Source: Nostoc commune NIES-4072
GTDB lineage: Bacteria > Cyanobacteriota > Cyanobacteriia > Cyanobacteriales > Nostocaceae
Assembly (NCBI RefSeq): GCF_003113895.1
Contig: NZ_BDUD01000001.1
Coordinates: 3,872,037 to 3,936,036, forward strand
DNA: 64,000 nt
Direction of reading: 5' to 3'
Below, in pieces: positions 8,674 through 17,305 of the stretch. Made by a program: the position numbers and the translations under genes. Each line of letters opens with the position of its first letter. Position 1 is the stretch's first letter. The notes beneath the pieces were generated by a model that saw nothing but the letters and a program-made list of their open reading frames with translations, made no database searches and was not told the DNA's origin.

Positions 8674-10005
8674 TTACTTTTTTTGTTGCCAAGCTAAAAC
8701 TTTTTCTGTTTCTGCTAAGGCTGGACTGATGCCAAACCATCGCCCCAGAGGATCACGATATTCAAACAGATACATGCTTCTTAGTAAGCTTTGGTAATCA
8801 GACTCACCTTTAACTCTCTGCTGCTGCACTACTTCAAACAATAATTCCCACTGGGATTCATCAATAGCTAATAGCAAATCGTCGCGGTAGTCTTTAATCA
8901 CGGCTTCTAAGCAGTCCCTAGAAAAGGGTGGATCTTCTCGTTGTAGGCAGCTATAAAGTAAACCTAATAAATTACGAATATGACCACCACTAACGCGACA
9001 TATCCGATCCAAAGTTTGGGAGTGATCAAATAATTCTGTAATTAATAAAAGCCTTTCATTCAAAGGAACTTCTGGAAAAGCTCTTGCTAAAACTAATTGG
9101 CGGACTAGTGACATCCCTGGTTCATAGTCACTGCCATCTCTTTGGCGCACCAATACCATAGGTAGTACTTTTGGCGCAATCCCTCCCCCCAAACGATTTT
9201 TCAATGTCTCATACTCATTGGAGAAAATTAACGTTAGAGGAATTGTATAAACTAGGTGGCATTTGAGTCGGCGTAGCTGTTCGCCTCGGTCGATAAAGAG
9301 ATATTCTGGTTGCGATCGCCCCGATGCTAAGGGACGCATATCCACTCGATCCAAATTATCTACAATTACTACTAATCCTTTTTGACCCCGTAGTTTTAGC
9401 TGTTCAACAGCCTTTTCGAGAATTTCTTCGTTGATCGCTTGCAAAATACTATTGGTACGTGGCTCCAGATATTGCCTTAGTTGATTCCGCGTCTGGGTAC
9501 TATCTTTGGTTTTAGCGGTAATTTTGGCAATACCCAACGATAACTCTGCTTGTCCAGAAAGCTCTATGGGGCTTTGCAAAAAATCGCCTACTTCTTTAAA
9601 TAAATTGGTAAAGTAACCAGGTTTGAGTTTGACGTTAATGCCTTCTAAACTGGCACTAACTTGACGGGCTACACTCAGCAAAATATCGCTGATATCAATA
9701 TCCGCCATATCTAAGTCTTGACTGGACTCAAAATAAACTACATGAAATCCTGCTAATTCTAGTTCTGTCTTGAGGCGCTGCAATTCCGTTGACTTCCCGC
9801 AGCCAATATGGCCCGTAAATAACTGACAGGTTGGCTCATCAGGAGAAATCCGAATGATAGTCCGCTGCAATTCTTCCACAATCTTGCAACCACGAACATC
9901 AGCAAAATCTATGTAATACTGGCGATCTAACACGTTACTTATATTAAGCGTATAGCTTGGATTACATGCTTTATAAAAACGTGACAAATTTAATGTCGTT
10001 TTCAT
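8674..10005 (-). CDS. P-loop ATPase (AAA/KAP-like), partner of the WD40-STAND protein
   Basis: 443-residue soluble ATPase. Walker A is GHIGCGKST (about 65-73) and Walker B is VVIVDNLDRVD (about 218), a DNLDR form seen in KAP and STAND-like AAA proteins. An N-terminal lead-in (NVLDRQYYIDFADVRG) precedes the P-loop; downstream are a likely sensor region (LKCHLVYTIPLTLIFS), a conserved GGHIRNLLGLL motif of winged-helix-linked AAA proteins, and a C-terminal helical part ending in GRWFGISPALAETEKVL. The start ATG 10005 is the first in frame. It is upstream of the WD40 gene on the same strand with a 102-bp gap containing heptamer repeats, so the two are probably co-transcribed. It could load, regulate or sense for the larger protein; this is inferred from adjacency only. 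The substrate is unknown. Confidence 0.85.
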   Translation of the reverse strand: MKTTLNLSRFYKACNPSYTLNISNVLDRQYYIDFADVRGCKIVEELQRTIIRISPDEPTCQLFTGHIGCGKSTELQRLKTELELAGFHVVYFESSQDLDMADIDISDILLSVARQVSASLEGINVKLKPGYFTNLFKEVGDFLQSPIELSGQAELSLGIAKITAKTKDSTQTRNQLRQYLEPRTNSILQAINEEILEKAVEQLKLRGQKGLVVIVDNLDRVDMRPLASGRSQPEYLFIDRGEQLRRLKCHLVYTIPLTLIFSNEYETLKNRLGGGIAPKVLPMVLVRQRDGSDYEPGMSLVRQLVLARAFPEVPLNERLLLITELFDHSQTLDRICRVSGGHIRNLLGLLYSCLQREDPPFSRDCLEAVIKDYRDDLLLAIDESQWELLFEVVQQQRVKGESDYQSLLRSMYLFEYRDPLGRWFGISPALAETEKVLAWQQKK

Positions 10006-10705
10006 GTATCTAGAGGTGTATGTTGATGTGTGTATAGATGTGTGTGTAGATGCAGTTAAATTGTATTTTTTATACCAAAAATCTCTAGCTTAGATGTAGG
10101 CACACGATTACTTCGCAAGTTGGTAGTATCTTGCAAAAAACAGCACTTGTTACAGATCGCTGTCAGTAGTACGGTGGAGATTTAGTTGACCCTAGTAACC
10201 TTAAGCATATCTGTCCTTTTTACACCTGCTATTGAGTTTTTGATAATCTGTAGCTTTTATTTGACCTAACACAAACCTTTATAGCTGAGTTAATCAGTAA
10301 AAAAAGCTACTACATCATATAGTTCCCAGTTTGGATTGCTAATGATAAAGACTGGTATGAATTATAGCAATCTATACAGAGATTTAATGATATTTGCGTA
10401 TCATTTCATGTTTTCTTTGTCAAGGTGCAAAATTAGAAATATATAAATTAACCTTTTGTAATCTTTAGAGACAAGATGTTTGACGATCCCTTGTCGAAAA
10501 GACAACAGTAAGTTAAGAATGGACACCGGAAACTTTAATCGGAAGGATGACTAGCGCCACGTTCGTTATGTAGTTACTGTAAAGTGTTACTAAAAATAAA
10601 AAAAGTCTTGAGGAGAGCGGCTAATAGATGCTGGCAGTGTTTACTGAGATTAATAATGATACAAGGGCGTCAAGGAATTTAGATTGTAAGTAGAAAGGGG
10701 TTTGA
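10006..10705. other. Divergent intergenic region before ftsQ
   Basis: 700 bases between the leftward ATPase gene and rightward ftsQ. It contains a short imperfect tandem of GATGTGTGTATA-type units at about 10022-10055 and otherwise AT-rich sequence that should hold both promoters. I see no gene, RNA or strong hairpin. Confidence 0.5.
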
Positions 10706-11560
10706 ATGGCTGGCATAATATCAGTTTCCCGCACCGATCTAGCCCAGCGTCGTAAGAAATTACGTCGGCAGAGGCAGATGAAAATTATTCAAGCTATTTG
10801 GCGAACTTTTGCCATTACCGGTTTGGCGGTTGGATTGCTGTGGGTGGCAATTCAACCAGTGTGGGTACTAAAAAGTCCTAAACAAGTAGCGATCAAATCA
10901 GGCAATCAGTCCCTGTCAGATGAGACAACTCAATCACTGTTGGTGCTATCTTACCCCCAATCTTTGTGGCGGATTGAACCGGCAGCGATCGCTAACTCTT
11001 TGAAGAAACAACCAACTATTGCCGAAGCGATCGTTAGACGCCGCTTGTTTCCTCCTGGATTAAACATCGAAATCCAAGAACGAGTTCCTGTAGCCGTGAC
11101 TCAAACACCAAGTGGGCAAAATCAAGGCACTGGCAACAAAAAAGTCACAATCGGCTTACTAGATGCAAGCGGGGCCTGGATGCCTTTAGAAAAATACACA
11201 TCACTGAATCCTACTAAGAAATTACCCAATCTCAGAGTAATTGGATTGCCCAAACAATACTGTCTCTATTGGCCTCAACTTCATCAAGCTGTAAGCCAAA
11301 GTCCCATAAAGGTAATGGAAATTGATTGCCAAAATCCAGCGAATTTAATTTTGAAAACAGAACTAGGAAATGTGCATCTCGGCGTTCCGGGCCCCCAACT
11401 GTCTGAACAAATTAAAGTACTCGCCCAAATGCGTCATTTAGCAGCAAAACTAAATTCCGGCCAAATAGAGTATATTGATCTGAAAAATCCCGAATTTCCA
11501 TTAGTACAGATGAACCAAAAAGAACAAAAAATAACTTCCAAAACTCCTAAAAACATCTAG
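10706..11560 (+). CDS. ftsQ: Cell division protein FtsQ/DivIB
   Basis: Bitopic inner-membrane divisome protein that bridges early and late division proteins. The 284-residue protein has a basic cytoplasmic tail (AQRRKKLRRQRQMK), one membrane helix at about 32-52 (TFAITGLAVGLLWVAIQPVW), a POTRA-type domain (SGNQSLSDETTQSLLVLSYPQSLWRIEPAAI and the ERVPVAV strand) and an FtsQ beta domain (ASGAWMPLEKY to EYIDLKNPEFP). The start ATG 10706 follows AAGGGG. It precedes ftsZ by about 1 kb on the same strand, the usual cyanobacterial order. The stop codon TAG at 11558-11560 falls inside the terminal inverted repeat of a small repeat element, so the last residues may be altered from the ancestral end. 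Confidence 0.92.
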   Translation: MAGIISVSRTDLAQRRKKLRRQRQMKIIQAIWRTFAITGLAVGLLWVAIQPVWVLKSPKQVAIKSGNQSLSDETTQSLLVLSYPQSLWRIEPAAIANSLKKQPTIAEAIVRRRLFPPGLNIEIQERVPVAVTQTPSGQNQGTGNKKVTIGLLDASGAWMPLEKYTSLNPTKKLPNLRVIGLPKQYCLYWPQLHQAVSQSPIKVMEIDCQNPANLILKTELGNVHLGVPGPQLSEQIKVLAQMRHLAAKLNSGQIEYIDLKNPEFPLVQMNQKEQKITSKTPKNI

Positions 11561-11661
11561 TACAGCACCGCGTGAATAAACATAGCATTTCAAATGGCGC
11601 AAAAGCCTAGAATACAATTCTTTTGAATGCGTGATTTTTGACTTCCGCCTTGCAGTACTAG
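11557..11661. mobile_element. MITE-like element at the ftsQ 3' end
   Basis: CTAGTACAGCA at 11557-11567 and TGCAGTACTAG at 11651-11661 are inverted repeats (10 of 11 positions), bounding 105 bases with no coding capacity. The ftsQ stop codon lies in the left terminus. CTAGTAC-ended repeats of this kind are common between Nostoc genes, as I recall. No clear target duplication is visible. Confidence 0.55.
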
Positions 11662-12577
11662 AGTGTTTAATGTATTGATAGCTCCTAGTAAATTAAGAAG
11701 CTTTATGCTGATAAATAAATTTATTATTTTCAGTTTTCGAGCAAACCTCACGAAAATCGGCATTAACTTCTAATTAAAATGAGAAGATAAATCCTAAAAT
11801 CTCTATTACGAGTAAAACACTTTCAATTATGACCCCTAACACCTAATAGTAGGGTGCAAGATGTTCAACAATCTAATGGTGGGCTATGGCGGGCAAAACG
11901 CCTTCTATTTCCAAAGACAGTTTACCGAAGTTTCAATCTGTAAAGGAAAATGCCGCCCAAAGTTGCGTAAGCATTGCTTCTGGGCAATTAGTTTAGACTA
12001 TTCTGTGCTGTAATTTCTATGGGGTTACGAAACCTCTGGAAAAATCTTGATTTGTTGACCACACTAGTAAGGGTTCTCGTAAGATAGACTATTGCTCAAA
12101 CAAAGTCTCCCTTAAGACCCCCAAACAACAAATTAATCAGGTATAGTCTGACAAAGTAAATTATTGCTTACTTCAACCTGAGGGATAAGTAAGTATAAGG
12201 TAAATTTTGTGTCTAAAGTTGTAGTTATCCCCAATGGTGAAATCTATTAATAATATTATTGAGGTAGATAAGATGCGCTGTAGTGTGTCTTTACAAGTTC
12301 TGCCCTCTGCTGAGAATAATGAAACGATTAATGTATGGTTGAAGTTATACAGATCACTTTTAGATAAATGTAGGTATACTTCTCTAGAATTGGCTGTGCG
12401 ATCGCTTGCCTTGAAGGCTCATCCCATAGCAAATTTTCACACTGCCAATTCTGTTAGGCTTGGCAGTGTGAAAACCATAAAGAACAGTGCCCTAGTATTG
12501 TGGCACTTTCAAACTAAAGTTGACTCTTAGGTGAATAACACCTGAAAAAGTCGTTTATCTACCCTTTGACAAATCCA
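11662..12577. other. ftsQ-ftsZ intergenic region
   Basis: Over 900 bases of leader before ftsZ, AT-rich and probably containing the ftsZ promoter or promoters. The main structure is the perfect 15-bp hairpin at 12434-12474. A 98-codon frame at 12234-12530 has no convincing ribosome binding site and spans the hairpin, so I treat it as non-coding. Confidence 0.5.
12434..12474. other. Perfect 15-bp hairpin upstream of ftsZ
   Basis: TTTTCACACTGCCAA (12434-12448) is followed after 11 bases by its exact reverse complement (12460-12474). It lies about 100 bases before the ftsZ start. There is an A-run after the stem on the plus strand and a T-run within the stem, so it could act as a terminator or attenuator in either direction, or be a remnant of a mobile element. 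Confidence 0.6.
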
Positions 12578-13894
12578 ATGACACTTGATAATAACCAAGG
12601 ACTTAACTATAAAAATTCCCAATCTACGGGACAGCCGGGGTTCTCTCTGGCAGTTAACTCGACCAATCCCTTTAATAACTCTGGGTTGAACTTCGGACAA
12701 AATCACGATAATAAGAAGATTTCTACGGAAAATAGCCGAATTGGCGAGATTGTTCCTGGTCGGGTTGCCAACATCAAAGTGATTGGTGTCGGTGGTGGCG
12801 GTGGCAATGCCGTTAACCGCATGATTGAATCTGATGTCTCTGGGGTAGAGTTTTGGTCAATTAACACTGATGCCCAAGCTCTTACCTTAGCTGGCGCTCC
12901 CAGTAGATTACAAATTGGACAGAAGCTAACACGGGGTTTAGGAGCAGGTGGTAATCCTGCTATTGGTCAAAAGGCAGCAGAGGAATCACGAGACGAAATT
13001 GCTACAGCTTTAGAGGGTGCAGACCTAGTATTTATCACTGCTGGTATGGGGGGTGGTACTGGGACAGGTGCAGCGCCGATAGTGGCAGAAGTAGCAAAGG
13101 AAATGGGCGCTCTCACTGTTGGTGTAGTCACACGTCCATTTGTGTTTGAGGGACGCCGCCGTACCAGCCAAGCGGAACAAGGTATTGAAGGGCTAAAAAG
13201 TAGGGTAGATACACTGATCATTATCCCCAACAACAAACTACTGGAAGTGATCCCCGAACAAACACCTGTGCAAGAAGCTTTTCGTTATGCAGATGATGTA
13301 CTGCGTCAAGGGGTGCAAGGTATTTCTGATATCATCACGATCCCCGGTTTGGTAAACGTTGACTTTGCTGATGTCCGAGCTGTGATGGCAGATGCGGGAT
13401 CGGCATTGATGGGAATTGGCGTTAGCTCTGGAAAATCTAGAGCTAGAGAAGCTGCGATCGCAGCTATTTCTTCACCATTATTAGAATGTTCTATTGAAGG
13501 TGCTAGAGGGGTTGTCTTTAATATTACTGGTGGTACTGATCTCACTTTGCATGAAGTGAATGCAGCCGCAGAAGCAATTTATGAAGTAGTTGATCCCAAC
13601 GCCAATATTATTTTTGGGGCTGTAATTGATGACAGACTCCAAGGTGAGGTAAGAATTACTGTAATTGCCACCGGGTTTACAGGTGAAGTGCAAGCTGCGG
13701 TACAACAAAGCGTGGCTAACGTTCGAGTAGCACCTAATACCTCGAAACGACCAACAACACAGCAACCACCTGTTAATCCGCCAACCTCAACTCCAAGTTC
13801 AACTCCAACTCCAACTCCAATTCCAGAACCGAAAGAAAAACCAGGATTAGATATACCTGATTTTCTGAGAAACCGACGTACACCACGGAATTAA
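12578..13894 (+). CDS. ftsZ: Cell division GTPase FtsZ
   Basis: Tubulin-like GTPase that polymerises into the division ring at midcell. Clear motifs are the nucleotide-binding [17 protein letters not shown], the tubulin signature [19 protein letters not shown] and the T7 loop region DFADVRAVM. The N-terminal extension of about 60 residues before the GTPase core ([16 protein letters not shown] onward) is typical of filamentous cyanobacteria. The C-terminal linker is rich in Pro, Thr and Ser, and the end is [16 protein letters not shown], the conserved tail that binds partner proteins. I chose ATG 12578; a TTG at 12566 would add only four residues. 438 residues. Monocistronic by spacing, with a leader of about 1 kb after ftsQ. 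Confidence 0.97.
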   Translation: MTLDNNQGLNYKNSQSTGQPGFSLAVNSTNPFNNSGLNFGQNHDNKKISTENSRIGEIVPGRVANIKVIGVGGGGGNAVNRMIESDVSGVEFWSINTDAQALTLAGAPSRLQIGQKLTRGLGAGGNPAIGQKAAEESRDEIATALEGADLVFITAGMGGGTGTGAAPIVAEVAKEMGALTVGVVTRPFVFEGRRRTSQAEQGIEGLKSRVDTLIIIPNNKLLEVIPEQTPVQEAFRYADDVLRQGVQGISDIITIPGLVNVDFADVRAVMADAGSALMGIGVSSGKSRAREAAIAAISSPLLECSIEGARGVVFNITGGTDLTLHEVNAAAEAIYEVVDPNANIIFGAVIDDRLQGEVRITVIATGFTGEVQAAVQQSVANVRVAPNTSKRPTTQQPPVNPPTSTPSSTPTPTPIPEPKEKPGLDIPDFLRNRRTPRN

Positions 13895-13926
13895 AAGATT
13901 TTGGATTTGAGGTTTTAGATTAAATT

Positions 13927-13952
13927 AGCACTCTCAGGTTAGGCTGAGTGCT
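13927..13952 (+). terminator. Possible ftsZ terminator hairpin
   Basis: AGCACTC and GAGTGCT pair around a 12-base loop about 30 bases after the ftsZ stop codon, followed by GTATAAAAT. The stem is short and the U-run weak, so the call is tentative. Confidence 0.35.
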
Positions 13953-14130
13953 GTATAAAATCTGCTAGTTCCAGGGTTTTACTAAGAGCAGGGGTAAGCA
14001 ATCTGTTGCCATCCCCAATCTTGCTAATTGGTAAAAACTCGTTAACGCTACTTTATAGAAATAAAATTAACTTGGGCAGGAGTCGGCTGGCTCACATGTC
14101 CAGCTATGCTTTTGGAAAAAATAAACTGAT

Positions 14131-14157
14131 GTAGTAAGCACAAAGCGTACTTACTAC
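14131..14157 (-). terminator. Likely gshB terminator hairpin
   Basis: GTAGTAAG and CTTACTAC form an 8-bp stem starting about 37 bases past the gshB stop on the minus strand. A T-rich run (TTTATTTTTT) follows after a few bases. It also sits between convergent ftsZ and gshB, so it could serve both strands. Confidence 0.5.
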
Positions 14158-14193
14158 AAACCCTTAAAACTCGAAGCAAAAAATAAATGTAAA

Positions 14194-15168
14194 TTATTTT
14201 TTGCTTTTTATTGTCTGTTCAAGCCATTGAATAATCTGATGGCCAAGGTGAGTACCATCTAGGCGATCAATCTCACGAATTCCAGTAGGACTAGTGACAT
14301 TAACTTCAGTTAAGTAGCCACCAATAACATCAATACCTACAAAAATTAAGCCGTCTTGGCGTAACCGTTCGGCTACTTGAGTACAAATTTCATACTCCCT
14401 TGGGGTAATTTCGGTTTGAGCAACTGTGCCACCAGTAGCCATATTATTGCGAAAATCAGTTCCGCTAGAGAGGCGATTGAGCGCACCAATTGGTTCGCCA
14501 TTGAGTAGGATAATTCGCTTATCTCCTGCTTTTGCCTCCGGTAAATAGGTTTGCACCATTACAGGCACTCGACCTTGGAAGGTACTGAGTTCGACAATAG
14601 AGTTAAAATTGCGATCGCCTGATTGCAAAAACAAAATTCCTTCCCCAGCTTTGTTACCCAGTGGTTTGAGAACTGCTGCTCCCTTGGCTTCGACAAATTG
14701 CCGGATAAACTGCTTATCAGCACTGACAATGGTTTCTGGAATCGCTTTAGTAAACTGGAGGGCGTACATTTTTTCATTTGCCCCTCGGATACCGCTAGGA
14801 CTGTTAATCACTAGGGTTTTATTTTGGTCAATGTAATCCAGAATGTACGTGGCATAGAGGTAGGAATCATTGACAGGTGGATCTGTCCGCATAAATACGG
14901 CGTCCATTGTCTCTAAAGAAGTTAAGCAAGAATCACTCAACTTATACCAAGGATTCACCGCTACCCAACGTCCCTCCAGCAACTGCACTGGCACAAGTTC
15001 GACTCGCTGTAGGACAGCCCAAGCTTTGCTCTCCACCACACTCAGCAGATTTGCCTGAGTCACCCAAACTTCGTGTCCCAGGATTTGCGCTGCTTCAATT
15101 AGGGCAACACTGGTATCATGACACGGGTCAAGCAAATGGATGGGATCAATGATAAAAGCCAGTTTCAC
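14194..15168 (-). CDS. gshB: Glutathione synthetase
   Basis: ATP-dependent ligase joining gamma-glutamylcysteine and glycine to make glutathione, in the cytosol. The 324-residue length is normal for the bacterial GshB family. The start MKLAFIIDPIHLLDPCHDTS is typical, followed by VFMRTDPPVNDSYLYATYILD, the ATP-grasp region AAVLKPLGNKAGEGILFLQ, the glutathione-binding DKRIILLNGEPIGALNR and the C-terminal FVGIDVIGGYLTEVNVTSPTGIREI. It lies downstream of a glutaredoxin gene on the same strand with a 235-bp gap, which makes a functional pair: GshB makes the thiol that glutaredoxin uses. A hairpin with T-rich tail follows it. Confidence 0.96.
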   Translation of the reverse strand: MKLAFIIDPIHLLDPCHDTSVALIEAAQILGHEVWVTQANLLSVVESKAWAVLQRVELVPVQLLEGRWVAVNPWYKLSDSCLTSLETMDAVFMRTDPPVNDSYLYATYILDYIDQNKTLVINSPSGIRGANEKMYALQFTKAIPETIVSADKQFIRQFVEAKGAAVLKPLGNKAGEGILFLQSGDRNFNSIVELSTFQGRVPVMVQTYLPEAKAGDKRIILLNGEPIGALNRLSSGTDFRNNMATGGTVAQTEITPREYEICTQVAERLRQDGLIFVGIDVIGGYLTEVNVTSPTGIREIDRLDGTHLGHQIIQWLEQTIKSKK

Positions 15169-15403
15169 CCTTTATACCTCAATCACCAAGAAATTAAATG
15201 GTTATTCAATTATTATCTCTTGATGCTCTCAGCAATTGACGTATATATGTACTGCTGAGTGGAACCTGGTGGATAAAGTCTTGTAGACAGATATCGTTTT
15301 TTTGAGAAAAAAGCCTGTAACAAGGCAGCACGTAGCTATCCAGAGGTGCGGCGACTGCCGTGTGTAGCGGCTTGTCGCTAGCTTCTAGCAATATTTTCTC
15401 AAC

Positions 15404-15673
15404 CTACACGTTGCTAGAAGTTAGTAGTTCATCTAGCTTGCCTTGACTGTCTAAAGCGTGGATATCATCACAACCACCTATGTGATCATCATTGATAAAA
15501 ATTTGCGGTACAGAGCGCCGTCCATTTGCTCTTTGAGCCATTTTATTTCTGGCTGTCTCATCTCCATCAATGCTGTATTCAATAAATTCAACTCCCTTGT
15601 TCTTTAGCAAACTTTTGGCACGAATGCAAAATGGGCAAGTTTTCCAAGTGTAAATTTCTACTTTTGCAGCCAT
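15404..15673 (-). CDS. grxC: Glutaredoxin (GrxC type)
   Basis: 89-residue dithiol glutaredoxin that reduces disulfides and glutathione mixed disulfides. The active site is TCPFC (CPFC in place of the more common CPYC), followed by the cis-proline segment RSVPQIFINDDHIGGCDD that binds glutathione. The start MAAKVEIYTWKTCPFC places the active site at the usual distance from the N-terminus. It is upstream of gshB on the same strand, consistent with a shared role in thiol homeostasis. Confidence 0.95.
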   Translation of the reverse strand: MAAKVEIYTWKTCPFCIRAKSLLKNKGVEFIEYSIDGDETARNKMAQRANGRRSVPQIFINDDHIGGCDDIHALDSQGKLDELLTSSNV

Positions 15674-15727
15674 AAAGTCCTCAACTTGATTTAATACTTT
15701 TTAATTTTAGAACTTTGCCACTGACTC

Positions 15728-15825
15728 TAGTGGTCTGTCAAATCCATTTTGACGGTTAGAGAGACGCGATAAATCGCCGTCTCTACAGGAAATCTATCCA
15801 TCAATTATTTATTGACAGATTACTA
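15728..15825. mobile_element. MITE-like element with internal palindrome
   Basis: TAGTGGTCTGTCAA (15728-15741) and TTGACAGATTACTA (15812-15825) are inverted repeats with two mismatches. Inside, at 15760-15784, an imperfect palindrome starts AGAGACGCG and ends CCGTCTCT; the same palindrome recurs twice in the element at 25379-25510. It has no coding capacity. Confidence 0.6.
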
Positions 15826-15886
15826 GACACCTGATCTTGGTTTGTCTTTACCCTTATAAGGCGCTAACTTGGTTTACATAAAAAAA

Positions 15887-15920
15887 TTAGTCAAGAGATA
15901 AAGTCTGGACTCTTGACTAA
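15887..15920 (-). terminator. Rho-independent terminator of the PEP-CTERM gene
   Basis: A perfect 11-bp stem (TTAGTCAAGAG with CTCTTGACTAA) closes a 12-base loop. On the minus strand it runs straight into a T-run of at least six. It is about 110 bases past the stop codon of the leftward gene at 16030-16860. Confidence 0.8.
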
Positions 15921-16029
15921 GATATTATGTTTATACCAATTTTGTTAAAAAACAGGGTGGCTATTATCTAAATTGTGAGAATTGCTTATAAAGCGTAACT
16001 CAGTTATCAGTTAGTACTCAAGTTCTCAT

Positions 16030-16860
16030 TTAAGCTGAGACTAGAGGCTTTTTCTTGGCAACTCTCAGCGCACCTAGAGCAAATAAACCAAGAGCAACTG
16101 TTGCACTAGACTCAGGTACTCTTTTAGGTGGAGGTGGTGGAGCAATATAATAAGTACTAGGCTCATCTAAACCAGTACCATACTGAAAACGAATATTCTG
16201 AATCTTTGTTAAATCAAAGCCAGTAGGTAGTCCTGAGAAAACGAATGTGGCAGAGTCCTTCACAAAAGTCCCTCCACTTACTGCTGGATTTGGACTATCG
16301 TAACCAGTAATAATACCGTAATTGAATTGCTGTCCACCCGAAAGACCGAAACCAGGCGATATCCCAAAACCTGCTGTACCAATACCGTAGTGCTGAGTTA
16401 CTGGGTTAGCTACGCCATTAGCACCACCCAGCCCTGTACTAGCGGTAGTCTTTGCAAAACCCCATTCAACTGTATTTCCTCCAACCTTGGTAAGATCGAC
16501 ATTAGTTCCGGTAGTTAGATTATTCTTGATTACGGTTGGAGCTTTGGCTGAAGACAAGGTTAAGTTTGTTAAGGAAGATCCAGCATAATCCCAGAAAATT
16601 CCTGTTAGAACATCTGAAGGGGCTGATGCACCTGGGCCTGTATTAGTAAGGGTCAGTGTCAACTTGCCTGCTATTGAATCATCAAAGACAGCTTTTGCCG
16701 AAAGGGCTGTACTGCTTCCACCTGATATTGGGTTAGTACCTGTGGCTGAGAAAGTCATGGAGGCTGCATCTGCTCTTGGCATCTGCGACATAACCACAGC
16801 TAATGTTGATATACAGTAAGTTGCATAACCTACTATCTTCTTGGAATATAGTTGAGACAC
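16030..16860 (-). CDS. PEP-CTERM-type exported surface protein
   Basis: 276-residue exported protein. The N-terminal signal peptide (KKIVGYATYCISTLAVVMSQ, then an ADA site) is followed by a beta-rich body low in cysteine and high in Gly, Thr and Ser. The C-terminus has the PEP-CTERM pattern: a Pro-rich linker, VPESS, a hydrophobic segment ATVALGLFALGAL and a basic tail RVAKKK. Such tails are sorted by exosortase and are linked to exopolysaccharide-producing bacteria (family knowledge). The start is GTG 16860, supported by AAAGGAG ten bases upstream. It is a single gene with its own terminator. The binding partner is unknown, and no exosortase is in the window. Confidence 0.8.
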   Translation of the reverse strand: MSQLYSKKIVGYATYCISTLAVVMSQMPRADAASMTFSATGTNPISGGSSTALSAKAVFDDSIAGKLTLTLTNTGPGASAPSDVLTGIFWDYAGSSLTNLTLSSAKAPTVIKNNLTTGTNVDLTKVGGNTVEWGFAKTTASTGLGGANGVANPVTQHYGIGTAGFGISPGFGLSGGQQFNYGIITGYDSPNPAVSGGTFVKDSATFVFSGLPTGFDLTKIQNIRFQYGTGLDEPSTYYIAPPPPPKRVPESSATVALGLFALGALRVAKKKPLVSA

Positions 16861-17305
16861 TCGCTTGAAACTCCTTTGCTTTCTATTTAAGGCATTTAAA
16901 ATGTCTTAAGAGAACTTTTTAGTAATAATTACTCATGTATAAATTGGCATAAGAAACTATTCATTGTCTACCTTATAGATTAAAGTTAACTAAAACTTTA
17001 AGTAGGAAATAAGCAATAATTTTTTAACAGTATATTTGAGTATTTTAAGTATTTACACTTAAAATATTTTTAAGCTTAAGGTATGCATAATCAGCTTGCT
17101 TAATTAAGCTTTTATTTTTCCATATTTAATCAATCAATTTGTGTGGAAGATTGGTAAGTCGCTTCTGGATAAAAGCTGATGGTTTTCCATACATACCACG
17201 AGATTTTAGATTAAACGAAGAAGGGAAGGCGAAATCACCTTCCCCAGAGTTAAAAATTTAGGACACTAATATTAAGATGTTGACACTGAATTTGCAACTC
17301 AAGTT
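16861..17305. other. Intergenic region between PEP-CTERM gene and hflX
   Basis: 445 bases, very AT-rich between 16880 and 17130, which fits a promoter and leader for the PEP-CTERM gene. It ends with the hflX terminator hairpin at 17223-17244. No gene is seen. Confidence 0.55.
17223..17244 (-). terminator. hflX terminator hairpin
   Basis: GGGAAGG and CCTTCCC form a 7-bp GC-rich stem with an 8-base loop, about 60 bases past the hflX stop. On the minus strand it is followed by TTCTTCGTTT, a T-rich tail. Confidence 0.55.

Larger units (their letters stand above)
15674..16029. other. Repeat-bearing intergenic region before grxC
   Basis: About 355 bases. It contains a MITE-like element at 15728-15825 just upstream of the glutaredoxin gene, and the terminator of the PEP-CTERM gene at 15887-15920. 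No coding frame is visible. Confidence 0.55.

Noticed and set aside
12234..12530. 98-codon frame upstream of ftsZ
   Set aside because: There is no Shine-Dalgarno, and its 3' part crosses the perfect hairpin. The start (RCSVSLQVLP) vaguely recalls thiamine-binding-like proteins but the rest does not follow, so I leave it out.
15206..15391. 61-codon leftward frame between grxC and gshB
   Set aside because: Short, no ribosome binding site and no protein-like pattern; it is probably chance.
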